Assembly: GCF_009760925.1 (NCBI RefSeq)
Contig: NZ_VRLV01000002.1
Location: 992,001 to 1,056,000 of the forward strand
Source of the DNA: Nonomuraea typhae
Lineage (GTDB): Bacteria > Actinomycetota > Actinomycetes > Streptosporangiales > Streptosporangiaceae
Length of the DNA: 64,000 bases
Direction: 5' to 3'
In this document: positions 9,120-18,242 of the stretch, in pieces
Layout of the letters: the number at the start of each line of letters is the position of its first letter
Position numbering within the stretch: the first letter of the stretch is position 1
Translations under genes and position numbers: made by a program
The notes under the pieces: model-generated
The model's database searches: none
Told to the model about the DNA's origin: nothing
What the model saw: only the letters and a program-made list of their open reading frames with translations

Positions 9120-9730
9120 TCCTGACGGCCGGAGAGCACGGGCTGCTCGTGGAGACCGGCTCCCTGGAGATCTCCCACCGGCTGGACGCGCTGCTGCGCG
9201 CCGAGCGGCCCGCGTCCGTCGCGGAGATCGTGCCGGGCCCGGAGACCGTCCTCGTCGTGGCGCCCGGAGCCGACCAGGCCCGGCTGCGCGTACAGCTGGC
9301 CGAGCTGGCCGAGGTCGCCGCCCACGGCCCCGGCCGGGAGGCGGAGGTGGCGCGGGCCGTCGTGGTGCCCGTGGTCTACGACGGCGCCGACGTGGCCGAC
9401 GTCGCTCGCGAGACCGGGCTGACGGAGGCCGAGGTGATCGCCCGGCACTGCGGGCGGGAGCTGGTCGTGGGCTGGCTGGGGTTCGCGCCCGGGTTCGCCT
9501 ACCTGACCGGCCTGGATCCCGCGCTGCGCGTGTCCAGGCTGGCCACGCCGCGCACCTCGGTGCCCGCCGGCTCGGTGGCGATCGCCGGGCCGTACTCGGC
9601 GGTCTACCCCAGCGCCTCGCCCGGCGGCTGGCGGCTGCTGGGCCGTACCGGCCTGCGCGTGTGGGACGTGGGGGCCGAACCCCCGTCGTTGTTCCGGCCC
9701 GGCACCCGCGTACGGTTCGAGCCCGCATGA
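9116..9730 (+). CDS. pxpB: 5-oxoprolinase subunit PxpB (KipI/allophanate hydrolase subunit 1 family)
   Basis: This 204-residue protein is of the KipI-like cyclophilin-fold family. It contains VPVVYDGADVADVA, the long helix with EAEVIARHCG, and the signature VGWLGFAPGFAYLTGLD followed by TPRTSVPAGSVAIAG and YPSASPGGW. B. subtilis KipI inhibits the sporulation kinase KinA, but in the pxpABC context this subunit contributes the ATP-dependent step of oxoproline hydrolysis. It starts at GTG 9116, overlapping pxpA, and its own stop overlaps the pxpC ATG by 4 bp. Confidence 0.95.
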   Translation: MILTAGEHGLLVETGSLEISHRLDALLRAERPASVAEIVPGPETVLVVAPGADQARLRVQLAELAEVAAHGPGREAEVARAVVVPVVYDGADVADVARETGLTEAEVIARHCGRELVVGWLGFAPGFAYLTGLDPALRVSRLATPRTSVPAGSVAIAGPYSAVYPSASPGGWRLLGRTGLRVWDVGAEPPSLFRPGTRVRFEPA

Positions 9731-10575
9731 TCGACGTGCTCAGGCCCGGTCCCTACACGACCGTCCAGGACCTCGGCCGCCCCGGCTTCGCCCATCTGGG
9801 CGTGCCCCGCTCCGGCGCCGCCGACCTGCCGAGCCTGCGCCTGGCCAACCGGCTCGTCGGCAACCCGGAGGGCGCCGCGGGGCTCGAACTCACCTTCGGC
9901 GGCGCGCACCTGGCCTTCCGCACGGGGGCCTGGGTCGCGGTGACGGGCGCCTCCTGCCCGGTCTCCGGAGCCGGTGCGGCGGGGATGGGGGCGCCGTTCT
10001 GGGTTCCGGCCGGCGCCGGACTCCGCTTCGGGACGCCCGCCACCGGGCTGCGGACCTACCTGGCCGTCCGGGGCGGCATCGCGGTCGAGCCCGTGCTCGG
10101 CAGCCGCTCCACCGACTCGCTGTCCGGGCTCGGCCCCGAGGTGCTGCGGGCCGGGACGCTCCTGCCCGTCGGCCCCGCGCACGGGCAGCCGGAGATCACG
10201 GTGGACGTGGCGCCGTCGCGGCCGGTGGGCGGCGCGGTGCTGCGGGTGGTGCCCGGCCCGCGGACGGACTGGTTCGTCCCGGGGGCGCTGCGGGAGCTGT
10301 GCGGCCGGCCGTACGAGGTGAGCCAGGACAGCAACCGCGTCGGGGTACGGCTGCGCGGCCCCAAGCTGGAACGAGCCAGGGACGGCGAGCTGCCCAGCGA
10401 GGGCATGGTCGCCGGGGCGATCCAGGTGCCGCCCAGCGGGCAGCCCATCGTCTTCCTGGCCGACCATCCGCCGACCGGCGGCTACCCGGTGATCGGCGTG
10501 GTGCGCGCCGCCGACCTGCCCGTCGCCGCCCAGCTGCGGCCGGGCGGCGACGTGCGCTTCACCCTCAGAAGCTGA
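9727..10575 (+). CDS. pxpC: 5-oxoprolinase subunit PxpC (KipA/allophanate hydrolase subunit 2 family)
   Basis: This 282-residue protein begins at the ATG at 9727 (IDVLRPGPYTTVQDLGRPG, the family's N-terminal signature) and continues with GVPRSGAADLPSLRLANRLVGN and the conserved SDRVGVRL-like block, here SQDSNRVGVRLRG. It ends with the SEGMVAGAIQVPPSGQPI motif. It completes the PxpABC complex. A longer frame from 9661 only overlaps pxpB. The next gene runs in the opposite direction and ends 3 bp after this stop, so the operon finishes here. Confidence 0.95.
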   Translation: MIDVLRPGPYTTVQDLGRPGFAHLGVPRSGAADLPSLRLANRLVGNPEGAAGLELTFGGAHLAFRTGAWVAVTGASCPVSGAGAAGMGAPFWVPAGAGLRFGTPATGLRTYLAVRGGIAVEPVLGSRSTDSLSGLGPEVLRAGTLLPVGPAHGQPEITVDVAPSRPVGGAVLRVVPGPRTDWFVPGALRELCGRPYEVSQDSNRVGVRLRGPKLERARDGELPSEGMVAGAIQVPPSGQPIVFLADHPPTGGYPVIGVVRAADLPVAAQLRPGGDVRFTLRS

Positions 10576-10578
10576 CTC

Positions 10579-11406
10579 TCAGAGGCTGACGGTGCCGCGG
10601 ACGCAGGTGACGACGGAGCCGCCGACCCAGACCACCGGCCCGTCGGCGGTGATGCGCACCCGCCCGGCCCGGCCCAGCACCGTCCCCTGGGAGGCCGTGT
10701 ACGGCGCGGCCGCCCGGCCGGTGCGCAGCAGCCACCCGGCCAGCGAGGCGTTCAGGCTGCCGGTCACCGGGTCCTCGACGGTGGCGCCGTTGTTGGGGAA
10801 GAACGCGCGCACCTCGAACGCCTCCGGCGAGCCCACGGGATAGGGCCCGGCCACGCCGAGGTCGAGGTCCACGAGGCCGGGGCGCAGCGCCAGCACCTCC
10901 TCGGCGCTGCCCAGCAGCACCGCCACCCAGCCCGGCCCGTTGTCGGCCCACTGGGCGTCCACGATCGCGGCGCGCTCGACGCCCAGCATCGCGGCCAGCC
11001 GCACGACCAGGTCCTCCTCCACGGGCCCATCCCTGAGCAGGGGCGGGGCGGCGAAGGCCAGCCCGTCGCCGTCGCGCCGCACCCGGACCAGGCCCGCGCC
11101 GCACTCCTGCACGATCGTGTCCCCGCCGGCCGGGCTGCCGCCCGCCTCCAGCCAGGCGTGGCAGGTGCCGAGCGTGGGGTGGCCGGCGAACGGCAGCTCG
11201 GCGGCGGGGGTGAAGATCCGCACCCGGTAGTCGGCCTCCGGGGTCGTGGGCGGCAGGACGAAGGTGGTCTCCGACAGGTTCGTCCAGTGGGCGAAGCGCT
11301 GCATCTGCTCGGTGCTCAGGCCGTCGCCGTCGAGTACGACGGCCAGGGGGTTGCCCCGGTAGGGGGTGTCGGTGAAGACGTCCACCTGGACGAAGTCCCT
11401 GGTCAT
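10579..11406 (-). CDS. PhzF family isomerase/epimerase
   Basis: These 275 residues form a PhzF/diaminopimelate-epimerase-like fold. The N-terminus has FVQVDVFTDTPYRGNPLAVV and the catalytic-site region NLSETTFV (catalytic Glu), followed by the AELPFAGHPTLGTCHAW motif. The C-terminal half has EDPVTGSLNASLAGWL, also a PhzF hallmark. No phenazine biosynthesis genes are present, so this is a stand-alone PhzF-like enzyme of unknown substrate. Its ATG at 11406 overlaps the stop of the upstream winged-helix gene (ATGA), indicating translational coupling. Confidence 0.92.
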   Translation of the reverse strand: MTRDFVQVDVFTDTPYRGNPLAVVLDGDGLSTEQMQRFAHWTNLSETTFVLPPTTPEADYRVRIFTPAAELPFAGHPTLGTCHAWLEAGGSPAGGDTIVQECGAGLVRVRRDGDGLAFAAPPLLRDGPVEEDLVVRLAAMLGVERAAIVDAQWADNGPGWVAVLLGSAEEVLALRPGLVDLDLGVAGPYPVGSPEAFEVRAFFPNNGATVEDPVTGSLNASLAGWLLRTGRAAAPYTASQGTVLGRAGRVRITADGPVVWVGGSVVTCVRGTVSL

Positions 11407-12485
11407 GCCATCAGCTCCTTCAGCAGTTCCCGCGTCCCCGTCACCGCGTCGGCCAGCGGCCCGGCGGGGACCTCCTCGAACAACTCCACGCTCAGGTCCT
11501 TGGGCTCCCACACGCCCGCGACGCGCCCTCGATAGATCACGACCGGCGAGATCCAGCCCGCCTGCCTGCTCACCTTGGCCTTGACCGCGGGCGGGATCAG
11601 CGCGGCCTGGTCTCTGGGGGCGCCGAGGATGTACTGGTCGAAGCCGGGCAGCAGGTACACCTCCGCCGACGGCCGGGCCGCCGCCAGGTCGTCCAGGTGC
11701 TCGGTCAGCGCCAGCAGCCGCTCGCCCTCCACCTCGACCTCGGTCAGTTCCGGCGCCAGGTCGCGGAACCAGCCCTTCAGCACGGCCTTCCTGGCCACGC
11801 CGCCGAAGAGCCACTTGTCGAACGTCTCCGGCGTCGCCGGGCCGTGGGCGCCCAGGAACGCGCGGGCCAGCCGTACCCCCGCCTCCTCGAACGGCGGCAG
11901 CGCGGCCGGCCAGGACGGCAGCCAGCGGCGCGGCGCGGTGAACGTGATCTTCCCTTCGCGCGCCGGCCCGTAGCACAGCTCCCCCAACCGGCTCAGCGGC
12001 TTGAGCAGCGCGCCCCAGCCCGAGGTGAGCGCCTCGCGCAGATGGCCGTCGCCGGTCACCCGGATCACGGCGTCCACCAGCTCCTCGCGGGTCAGCGGGT
12101 CGCCGGCCAGCGCCTCCGGCACGGCGGCGACGATCGCCTCGATCTCGGCCGCGGTCACGCCGTGCCCGCGCTGCCAGACGCCCTTCTCCCAGAAGCGCAG
12201 CGTGCTCAGGGCGGCGCAGTAGTCCGGCAGCTCGTCACCGGGCAGCAGATGCAGCGTGCCGCGCATCACCCAGGTCTTCACCAGCGTGCGCTCGTCCCGC
12301 AGCGCCCGCTCCACCGCGCCGGGGTCGGCCACGGCGCTGCGCACCGCCACCGCGTGCTGCGCCGAGGAGGCCACCTGGGTCTGCACCCCGCACAGCCGCC
12401 TGGCCACCGCCACGGGATCGGCGGCTGCCGGGCCGCTCACGTACTGCCGCCGCAGGCGCCACGACAGCACCTGCGGCCACGTCAT
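11403..12485 (-). CDS. Winged-helix DNA-binding protein, AlkZ/YcaQ-like
   Basis: This 360-residue protein belongs to the winged-helix family that includes the DNA glycosylases AlkZ (interstrand crosslink removal) and E. coli YcaQ. It has the helical N-terminal block with LCGVQTQVASSAQHAVA and RTLVKTWVMRGTLHLLP, a middle wHTH region (LTREELVDAVI ... LKPLSRLGELCYGP), and a C-terminal beta-rich region with LPGFDQYILG. The QTQ/QxQ catalytic-like motif of AlkZ is visible near residue 38. Whether it repairs DNA or is a regulator is not settled. The ATG 12485 is preferred over GTG 12497, with GAGAG 5 nt upstream. It is coupled to the PhzF gene. Confidence 0.8.
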   Translation of the reverse strand: MTWPQVLSWRLRRQYVSGPAAADPVAVARRLCGVQTQVASSAQHAVAVRSAVADPGAVERALRDERTLVKTWVMRGTLHLLPGDELPDYCAALSTLRFWEKGVWQRGHGVTAAEIEAIVAAVPEALAGDPLTREELVDAVIRVTGDGHLREALTSGWGALLKPLSRLGELCYGPAREGKITFTAPRRWLPSWPAALPPFEEAGVRLARAFLGAHGPATPETFDKWLFGGVARKAVLKGWFRDLAPELTEVEVEGERLLALTEHLDDLAAARPSAEVYLLPGFDQYILGAPRDQAALIPPAVKAKVSRQAGWISPVVIYRGRVAGVWEPKDLSVELFEEVPAGPLADAVTGTRELLKELMA

Positions 12486-12524
12486 CGCAACTCTCACGCG
12501 CCCAGTTCTACACCACGCGTTTTC

Positions 12525-14228
12525 TTAGTCGGTGAACCCTATGTCCTGGTAGCGCAGGTCGTAGAAGCCGCGGGCGCCGGCGTTGGCCAGGTTGTCGCGG
12601 GTGGCCACGTTCTGCGGGCGCTGGTAGAGCGGCAGCACGTTGACCTCCTGCCAGATCAGCTTGTCGGCCTGGTTGGTGTCGGCGTGCGCCTGCGCCGGGT
12701 CGAGCGCGGCGCCGGCCTTCTGCATCGCGGCGTCGATCTGCGCAGAGCCGGTCCGGCCGAAGTTGGCGTTCCAGGTCTTGCCGCTGTCGGGCGAGTTCAC
12801 GTAGACGCCGTAGCTGCTGGAGACCGGGAACGGCGTGCCGATGTAGGCGAACGGCGTGATGTCGAAGTTGCCGGGGATGACGTACTTGGTGAAGAAGTCG
12901 TCGCTCGGCACCGCCTGGATCGTGAGCTTGACCCCGATCTGGGCGAGCATGCTCTGGGCCAGCTCGCCCTCCGACTTGCTCAGCTGGACCCCGGTCGGCA
13001 CCACGAAGCGCAGGTCGAGCGGTTTGCCGTCCTTCCGCCTGACGGCGCCGTCGAGCTTCCACCCTGCGGCGTCCAGGAGCTGCTTGGCCTTCTCCGGGTT
13101 GTAGGCGCCCAGGTCGCCGGCGTTGTCCTGGTAGCCCTCCTGGGTGTTCATGAAGAAGTGGTTGTTCAGCAGCGCGATCGGCCAGTCGAGGCCCTGCAGG
13201 TCGGACTGGGCGATGGCCTGGCGGTTGATGCCCAGCTGGATCGCCCGGCGCACGTTGACGTCCTTGAGCAACTCGCTGGAGCCGTTGAAGGTGAAGTGGC
13301 GGAAGTCGGGGCCGGCGGCCTGCCGTACCTCCGCGCCCGAGGTGGACTTGGCCCGGGCGTAGTCGGGGGCGGACGGGCCGACGTCGGTGATGTCGAGTTC
13401 GCCGTTGCCGAACGCGCCGATCAGGGAGTCCTGCTCCGAGGCGCGGTAGATGATCTGGTCGAGCTTGGCGCGCTCGCCCCACCAGGCGTCGTCTCGCACG
13501 ATCGTGACGGTCTTGGCGGTCTGGTCGAACGCCTGGAACCTGAACGGCCCGGCGGTCACCGGGATCTTGTTGACCCAGCCGGTGTTGAACGCCTCGGGCG
13601 AGCTGTTGGCCGACTTCGGGAGCAGCGGGCCGAACAACGACTGCCAGTCGGCGAAGGGCCTGGAGAAGGTGACGACCACCTCGTAGTCGTCCTTGCCCCG
13701 CTTCACGCTCTCGATGTCCTGGTAGCCGGTCGGCGTGACGATGCGGTAGGCGGTGTCCTCGCCGTTGAGCGCCTTCCACTGCGCCTCGTAGTCCGCCCAG
13801 GTGATCGGGTCGCCGGTGGACCATCTGGCCTTCGGGTTGAGGGTGTAGGTGATGACCTGCTTGGGCTTGCCCTGGGTGATCCGGGCGTCGAGGAGGTAGT
13901 CGGGGTTGGGGGCGATCTCCGCCTTCTCGTTGGAGCGGAACGGCGCCGGCAGCAGGGCGTTGCTGACCACCGCGGCCATGAGGAGGTTGCCGTCCACGTG
14001 GTTGCGGTTCCACTGCGTCGGCAGCTCGTTGAGGCCCCAGCGCAGCGTGCCGCCGTCGCGGACCTGCTCACGCGGCCGCAGGTTGATGTCGAACGCCTGG
14101 ACCGGCGCGTCGTCGCCGACCCGGGCCGTGCCGCTGCCGTCGCCGCCGGACGGCCCGCCGCCACCGCAGCCCGTCAGGGCCAGCGAGCCGGTCAGCACGG
14201 CCGCGAGAGCAAGTCGTGATGCCTTCAT
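12525..14228 (-). CDS. Oligopeptide ABC transporter substrate-binding lipoprotein (family 5)
   Basis: This 567-residue lipoprotein carries a signal sequence with lipobox LTGC at residues 18-21, so it should be anchored to the outer face of the membrane. The SBP_bac_5 fold is evident from LRWGLNELPTQWNRNHVDGN at the N-terminus, the DPITWADYEAQWKAL lobe and the ELLKDVNVRRAIQLGINR motif that marks this family of di/oligopeptide binders. It is the last gene of the transporter operon, 21 bp after the ATPase stop, with AGGAG upstream of its ATG. The exact peptide or other ligand is unknown. Confidence 0.93.
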   Translation of the reverse strand: MKASRLALAAVLTGSLALTGCGGGGPSGGDGSGTARVGDDAPVQAFDINLRPREQVRDGGTLRWGLNELPTQWNRNHVDGNLLMAAVVSNALLPAPFRSNEKAEIAPNPDYLLDARITQGKPKQVITYTLNPKARWSTGDPITWADYEAQWKALNGEDTAYRIVTPTGYQDIESVKRGKDDYEVVVTFSRPFADWQSLFGPLLPKSANSSPEAFNTGWVNKIPVTAGPFRFQAFDQTAKTVTIVRDDAWWGERAKLDQIIYRASEQDSLIGAFGNGELDITDVGPSAPDYARAKSTSGAEVRQAAGPDFRHFTFNGSSELLKDVNVRRAIQLGINRQAIAQSDLQGLDWPIALLNNHFFMNTQEGYQDNAGDLGAYNPEKAKQLLDAAGWKLDGAVRRKDGKPLDLRFVVPTGVQLSKSEGELAQSMLAQIGVKLTIQAVPSDDFFTKYVIPGNFDITPFAYIGTPFPVSSSYGVYVNSPDSGKTWNANFGRTGSAQIDAAMQKAGAALDPAQAHADTNQADKLIWQEVNVLPLYQRPQNVATRDNLANAGARGFYDLRYQDIGFTD

Positions 14229-14249
14229 GGAATGTGACTCCTCGTGGTA

Positions 14250-16280
14250 CTAAACGACGTCGAGCTTTTCGGCGTAGTGACAGGCCACGCCGTGGTCGTG
14301 GCCGTGCTGGCGGACGTCGGGCTCGCTCTCGGCGCAGCGGCCGCGCTCGGCGTCGGTGAGCGTCCTGAACTTGGGGCAGCGGGTACGGAAGCGGCAGCCC
14401 GAGGGCGGATCGGCGGGACTGGGCAGGTCGCCTTCGAGGAGGATGCGCCTGCGGGCGCGCTCGCGCCGGGGGTCGGGCAGCGGGATCGCCGACAGCAGCG
14501 CCTGCGTGTAGGGGTGCATGGGCGCGCCGTAGACGGACTCCACCCGGCCGATCTCGGCGATCCTGCCGAGATACATCACCGCCACCCGATCGGCGAGGTG
14601 CCGCACCACGGCCAGGTCGTGCGCCACGAACAGGTAGGACAGGCCCAGCCGCGCCTTCAGGGTCTCCAGCAGGTTGACCACCCCGGCCTGGATGGAGACG
14701 TCGAGCGCGGAGACGGGCTCGTCCAGCACCACCAGCTTCGGCTCCAGCGCCAGCGCGCGGGCGATGCCGATGCGCTGGCGCTGGCCGCCGGAGAAGTCCT
14801 GCGGGTAGCGGGCCGCGTGCGCGGCCTCCAGGCCGACCAGCCGGAGGAGCCGGAGCACCCGCGCGCCGGCGTCGCCCTGCCCGTGGGTGCGCAGCGGCTC
14901 GGCCAGGATGTCGTGCACGGTCATGCGCGGGTCGAGCGCGGCCATCGGGTCCTGGAAGACGACCTGCATGTCCCGCCGGATCGCCATCCGGTCGCCCGCG
15001 CCCATCCGCGCGGTGTCCCTGCCCAGCACCACGATCCGGCCGTCCTGCGGCCTGACCAGCTCCAGGATCTCCATGAGCGTCGTGGTCTTGCCGCAGCCCG
15101 ACTCGCCGACCAGCCCCAGCGTCTCGCCCCCGCGGATGTCGAAGCTGATCCCGGCGACCGCGTGCACGGTGCCGACCCGGCGCTTGAACACCGCGCCCCG
15201 CATCAGCGGGTACTCCTTGACCAGCCCGTCCACCTGCAGCACCACCTCGCGCGCGGCCCGCCCCTCCCGCGGCGTGTCCGGGGGACGGGCGGCATGCCTG
15301 CCCGGCGGCGTGCTCCCGACGTCGGCCCAGCGGATGCAGGCCGCCTCGTGCCCCGGCCCGACCTCGGCGAGCTCCGGCTCGGCCAGCGCGCACTCCGCCA
15401 CCGCCATCGGGCAGCGCGGCTCGAACGGGCACCCGGACGGCAACGCCGCCGCCGAGGGCGGACTGCCCTCGATGGGCACCAGCGGCCGCCGCCCGCCGTC
15501 GTCGAGGCGCGGGATCGAGTTGAGCAACCCCACCGTGTACGGCATGCGCATCCGGTAGTAGACGTCGTCCACGTCCCCCACCTCGACCGGCCGCCCGGCG
15601 TACATCACCAGCACCCGGTCGGCGACCCCCGCCACCACCCCGAGGTCATGCGTGATCAGCACGATGGCGGCGCCCGTCTCCCGCTGGGCCGTCTTCAGCA
15701 CCTCCAGCACCTGGGCCTGGATGGTGACGTCGAGCGCGGTCGTGGGCTCGTCACAGATGATCACGTCGGGGTCGTTGGCGATGGCCATGGCGATGACCGC
15801 CCGCTGGCGCATGCCGCCGGAGAACTCGTGGGGGAACGCCAGCGCCCGCTCCCCCGCGTGCGGGATGCCGACCAGGTCGAGCAGCTCCACCGCCCGGACC
15901 ATGGCCTGCTCCTTGGTGACCTTCTGGTGCACGCGCACCGCCTCGGCGATCTGGTCGCCGACCCGGAAGACGGGCGTGAGGGCCGACAGCGGGTCCTGGA
16001 AGACCATGGAGATCGTCTTGCCGCGGAAGGCGGTCAGCGTCTTCTCCGGGGCGCCGATCAGCTCCTGGCCCTTGAGCCGCACCGAGCCCGTGACCCTGGC
16101 GCTCGGGGGCAGCAGGCCCATGATCGCGGCCGAGGTGACGGACTTGCCGGAGCCGGACTCGCCCACGATGCCCAGGACCTCGCCGGGCCGTACGGTGTAG
16201 CTGACGCCGCGCACGGCGGGCACGTCGCCGAAGGAGACGGACAGGTCGCGCACCTCCAGCACCGGAGCCGGCGTGGTCAT
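14250..16280 (-). CDS. Fused oligopeptide ABC transporter ATPase (DppD-DppF type, two nucleotide-binding domains)
   Basis: This 676-residue protein joins two ABC ATPase domains that are usually separate OppD and OppF proteins. NBD1 has Walker A GESGSGKS, signature [19 protein letters not shown] and Walker [16 protein letters not shown]2 has Walker [11 protein letters not shown], signature [19 protein letters not shown] and Walker [13 protein letters not shown]. Each domain ends with the oligo/dipeptide transporter C-terminal region containing a Cys cluster ([20 protein letters not shown]). Its ATG at 16280 overlaps the permease stop by 4 bp, so the two are translationally coupled. A single polypeptide with both NBDs occurs in several actinobacteria. 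Confidence 0.95.
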   Translation of the reverse strand: MTTPAPVLEVRDLSVSFGDVPAVRGVSYTVRPGEVLGIVGESGSGKSVTSAAIMGLLPPSARVTGSVRLKGQELIGAPEKTLTAFRGKTISMVFQDPLSALTPVFRVGDQIAEAVRVHQKVTKEQAMVRAVELLDLVGIPHAGERALAFPHEFSGGMRQRAVIAMAIANDPDVIICDEPTTALDVTIQAQVLEVLKTAQRETGAAIVLITHDLGVVAGVADRVLVMYAGRPVEVGDVDDVYYRMRMPYTVGLLNSIPRLDDGGRRPLVPIEGSPPSAAALPSGCPFEPRCPMAVAECALAEPELAEVGPGHEAACIRWADVGSTPPGRHAARPPDTPREGRAAREVVLQVDGLVKEYPLMRGAVFKRRVGTVHAVAGISFDIRGGETLGLVGESGCGKTTTLMEILELVRPQDGRIVVLGRDTARMGAGDRMAIRRDMQVVFQDPMAALDPRMTVHDILAEPLRTHGQGDAGARVLRLLRLVGLEAAHAARYPQDFSGGQRQRIGIARALALEPKLVVLDEPVSALDVSIQAGVVNLLETLKARLGLSYLFVAHDLAVVRHLADRVAVMYLGRIAEIGRVESVYGAPMHPYTQALLSAIPLPDPRRERARRRILLEGDLPSPADPPSGCRFRTRCPKFRTLTDAERGRCAESEPDVRQHGHDHGVACHYAEKLDVV

Positions 16281-17182
16281 CGGGTCCCCTTCCGGGCAGA
16301 CGGGTCGAACGCGTCGCGCAGCGCGTCGCCGATGAGGTTGACCGCCAGCACGGTGACCACCAGCAGGACGGCCACGAACCAGAACGTCCACGGCGCGTAC
16401 AGCGCGGTCTTGGCGCCGTCGGCGATGAGCGTGCCGAACGACACGTCCGGCGGCTGGATGCCGAAGCCGAAGTACGACAGCGAGGTCTCGGTGAGGATGG
16501 CGGCGCTGACGTTGAGCGTGGCATCCACGATGAGCAGCGAGGACAGGTTGGGGATGACGTGCCGGAAGATGATCGTCACGGGGGGCACGCCCATGAAGCG
16601 GGCGGCCTGGATGTACTCGCGCTGCTTCAGCGAGATCGTCATCCCGCGCACGATCTTCGAGGTGACCATCCACAGGAACAACGCCAGCATGACCACGAAC
16701 AGCACCCACTGCCCGTCGCCGAACAGCGGTGACATGATCGCCAGGATCAGGAAGGCGGGCAGCACCAGCAGCAGTTCGGTGATCCAGCTGAGCGTGCGGT
16801 CGGTCCAGCCGGAGAAGTACCCGGCGAAGGCGCCGACCACGGCGGCCAGCGCGGTGGACAGCAACGCCGCCAGCAGGCCGACGATCAGCGACTTCTGCAT
16901 GCCGCGCAGCGTGACGGCGTAGACGTCGGCGCCCGTCTGCAGCGTGCCGAACCAGTGCCGCGCCGACGGCGGCTGCAGGAAGGCGGTGAAGTCCTTGTCG
17001 GTGTAGGACCACGGGCTGAGCAGCGGCCCGGCGAAGGCCAGCAGGAACATCAGCGCGAGTACGGCGAAGCCCGCCCGCCCCTGCGCGGAGGCGAAGAAGC
17101 GCCCGCTCACCATGCGCAGCCGCGACGGCGCCCGCGGGACCTCCCGCAGTTCCTCCGCGAGCTCCTCCTCCTGCAGGCTCAT
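16277..17182 (-). CDS. Oligopeptide ABC transporter permease, DppC/OppC type
   Basis: This 301-residue integral membrane protein has an N-terminal cytoplasmic stretch, an OppC-type N-terminal helix ([17 protein letters not shown]), then a periplasm-facing loop and five further helices. The EAA loop, which contacts the ATPase, is at [20 protein letters not shown]. The segment [19 protein letters not shown] near the C-terminus is typical of DppC proteins. The ATG at 17182 shares one base with the stop of the upstream permease (TGATG). Confidence 0.95.
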   Translation of the reverse strand: MSLQEEELAEELREVPRAPSRLRMVSGRFFASAQGRAGFAVLALMFLLAFAGPLLSPWSYTDKDFTAFLQPPSARHWFGTLQTGADVYAVTLRGMQKSLIVGLLAALLSTALAAVVGAFAGYFSGWTDRTLSWITELLLVLPAFLILAIMSPLFGDGQWVLFVVMLALFLWMVTSKIVRGMTISLKQREYIQAARFMGVPPVTIIFRHVIPNLSSLLIVDATLNVSAAILTETSLSYFGFGIQPPDVSFGTLIADGAKTALYAPWTFWFVAVLLVVTVLAVNLIGDALRDAFDPSARKGTR

Positions 17183-18165
17183 CAGGTGCGGACCCGGGGG
17201 TCGAGGGCGGCGTGCAGCAGGTCGGCGGCGAGCGAGGCGGCCAGGACGGCGATGGCGGCCAGGAAGGAGATCGCGGCCACGGTGTTGACGTCGTTGGTGA
17301 AGATCGAGTTGATCAGTTGTTCGCCGAGCCCGTGCCAGCCGAAGATCTTCTCGGTGAACGTGGCGCCGGTCAGCAGCGTGCCGAAGGTGAAGGCGAAGTA
17401 GGTGACCACCGGGATCAGCGCGGTGCGCAGCGCGTGCCTGACCAGCGCGCGGCGGCGGCTGAGCCCCTTGGCGACCGCCGTGCGGATGAAGTCGGCGCCG
17501 AGCACGTCGAGCATCATGTTGCGCTGGTAGCGGCTGAAGGTGGCGATCAGGCCGAGCGACAGCGAGACGGTCGGCAGGATCAGGTGCTGCAGCCGGTCGC
17601 GCAGGCCGGTCCAGAAGCCGCCCTGCAGGCCGTCGGAGTACTCGCCGCTGACCAGGAAGACCTTGACGCCGAAGACGTTGTCGTTGAGCCAGGTGCCGGC
17701 CAGGATCAGCACGGTGGCCAGGACGACCACGGGGATCGCCAGCACCAGGAACGCCATGCCGGTCGAGAGCCGGTCGAACCAGCCGTACTGCTTGACCGCC
17801 GCGTACGCCCCCGCGAACACGCCGGCCAGGCTGCCGCAGATCAGCCCGAGCAGGACCAGGCGGAAGGTCACCCCGGCCCGCCGGGCGAGGTCCTCGTTGA
17901 CGGAGGCGCCGGTGACGCTCTTGCCGAAGTCGCCGTGGAGCACGCCGGCCGCCCAGGTGGCGTAGCGCTGGATGAGCGGGGTCTTGTCGTTGAGGTTGAG
18001 CGCGCTCAGCTGGGCGTCCACGACCGCGGGCGGCGGCTTGGGGGTGCGGTCGGCGTAGTTGGAGCGCGGGTCGAGCGCCGTGGCCGCCAGCATGTAGGCG
18101 AGACTCGACGCGACCGCGATGAGCACCAGATAGCTGACCAGCCTGCGCGCCAGGAACCCGGCCAT
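17182..18165 (-). CDS. Oligopeptide ABC transporter permease, DppB/OppB type
   Basis: This first gene of the operon encodes a 327-residue protein with six predicted helices. The N-terminal helix [20 protein letters not shown], the [20 protein letters not shown] segment and the EAA-type loop ([20 protein letters not shown]) are as in DppB. The ATG at 18165 is preferred because GGAGGGGAGG lies just upstream; a GTG at 18171 is also in frame. Loop lengths between helices are larger than in E. coli DppB, as in many actinobacterial forms. The operon order is permease B, permease C, fused ATPase, binding protein. Confidence 0.95.
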   Translation of the reverse strand: MAGFLARRLVSYLVLIAVASSLAYMLAATALDPRSNYADRTPKPPPAVVDAQLSALNLNDKTPLIQRYATWAAGVLHGDFGKSVTGASVNEDLARRAGVTFRLVLLGLICGSLAGVFAGAYAAVKQYGWFDRLSTGMAFLVLAIPVVVLATVLILAGTWLNDNVFGVKVFLVSGEYSDGLQGGFWTGLRDRLQHLILPTVSLSLGLIATFSRYQRNMMLDVLGADFIRTAVAKGLSRRRALVRHALRTALIPVVTYFAFTFGTLLTGATFTEKIFGWHGLGEQLINSIFTNDVNTVAAISFLAAIAVLAASLAADLLHAALDPRVRT

Positions 18166-18199
18166 CCACACCTCCCCTCCGTAGTCATAGTGCTACACC

Positions 18200-18230
18200 A
18201 TGTAACGGACGGAGCGCAGGCGAGTGTCAA
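18200..18230 (-). promoter_or_regulatory. Candidate promoter of the oligopeptide transporter operon
   Basis: On the minus strand TTGACA (18225-18230) is followed after 19 bp by TTACAT (18200-18205), 35 bp upstream of the permease ATG. The -35 is a perfect sigma-70 hexamer. The -10 is weak and the spacer long, so confidence is moderate. Confidence 0.45.
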
Positions 18231-18242
18231 AGAGGGGTTACG

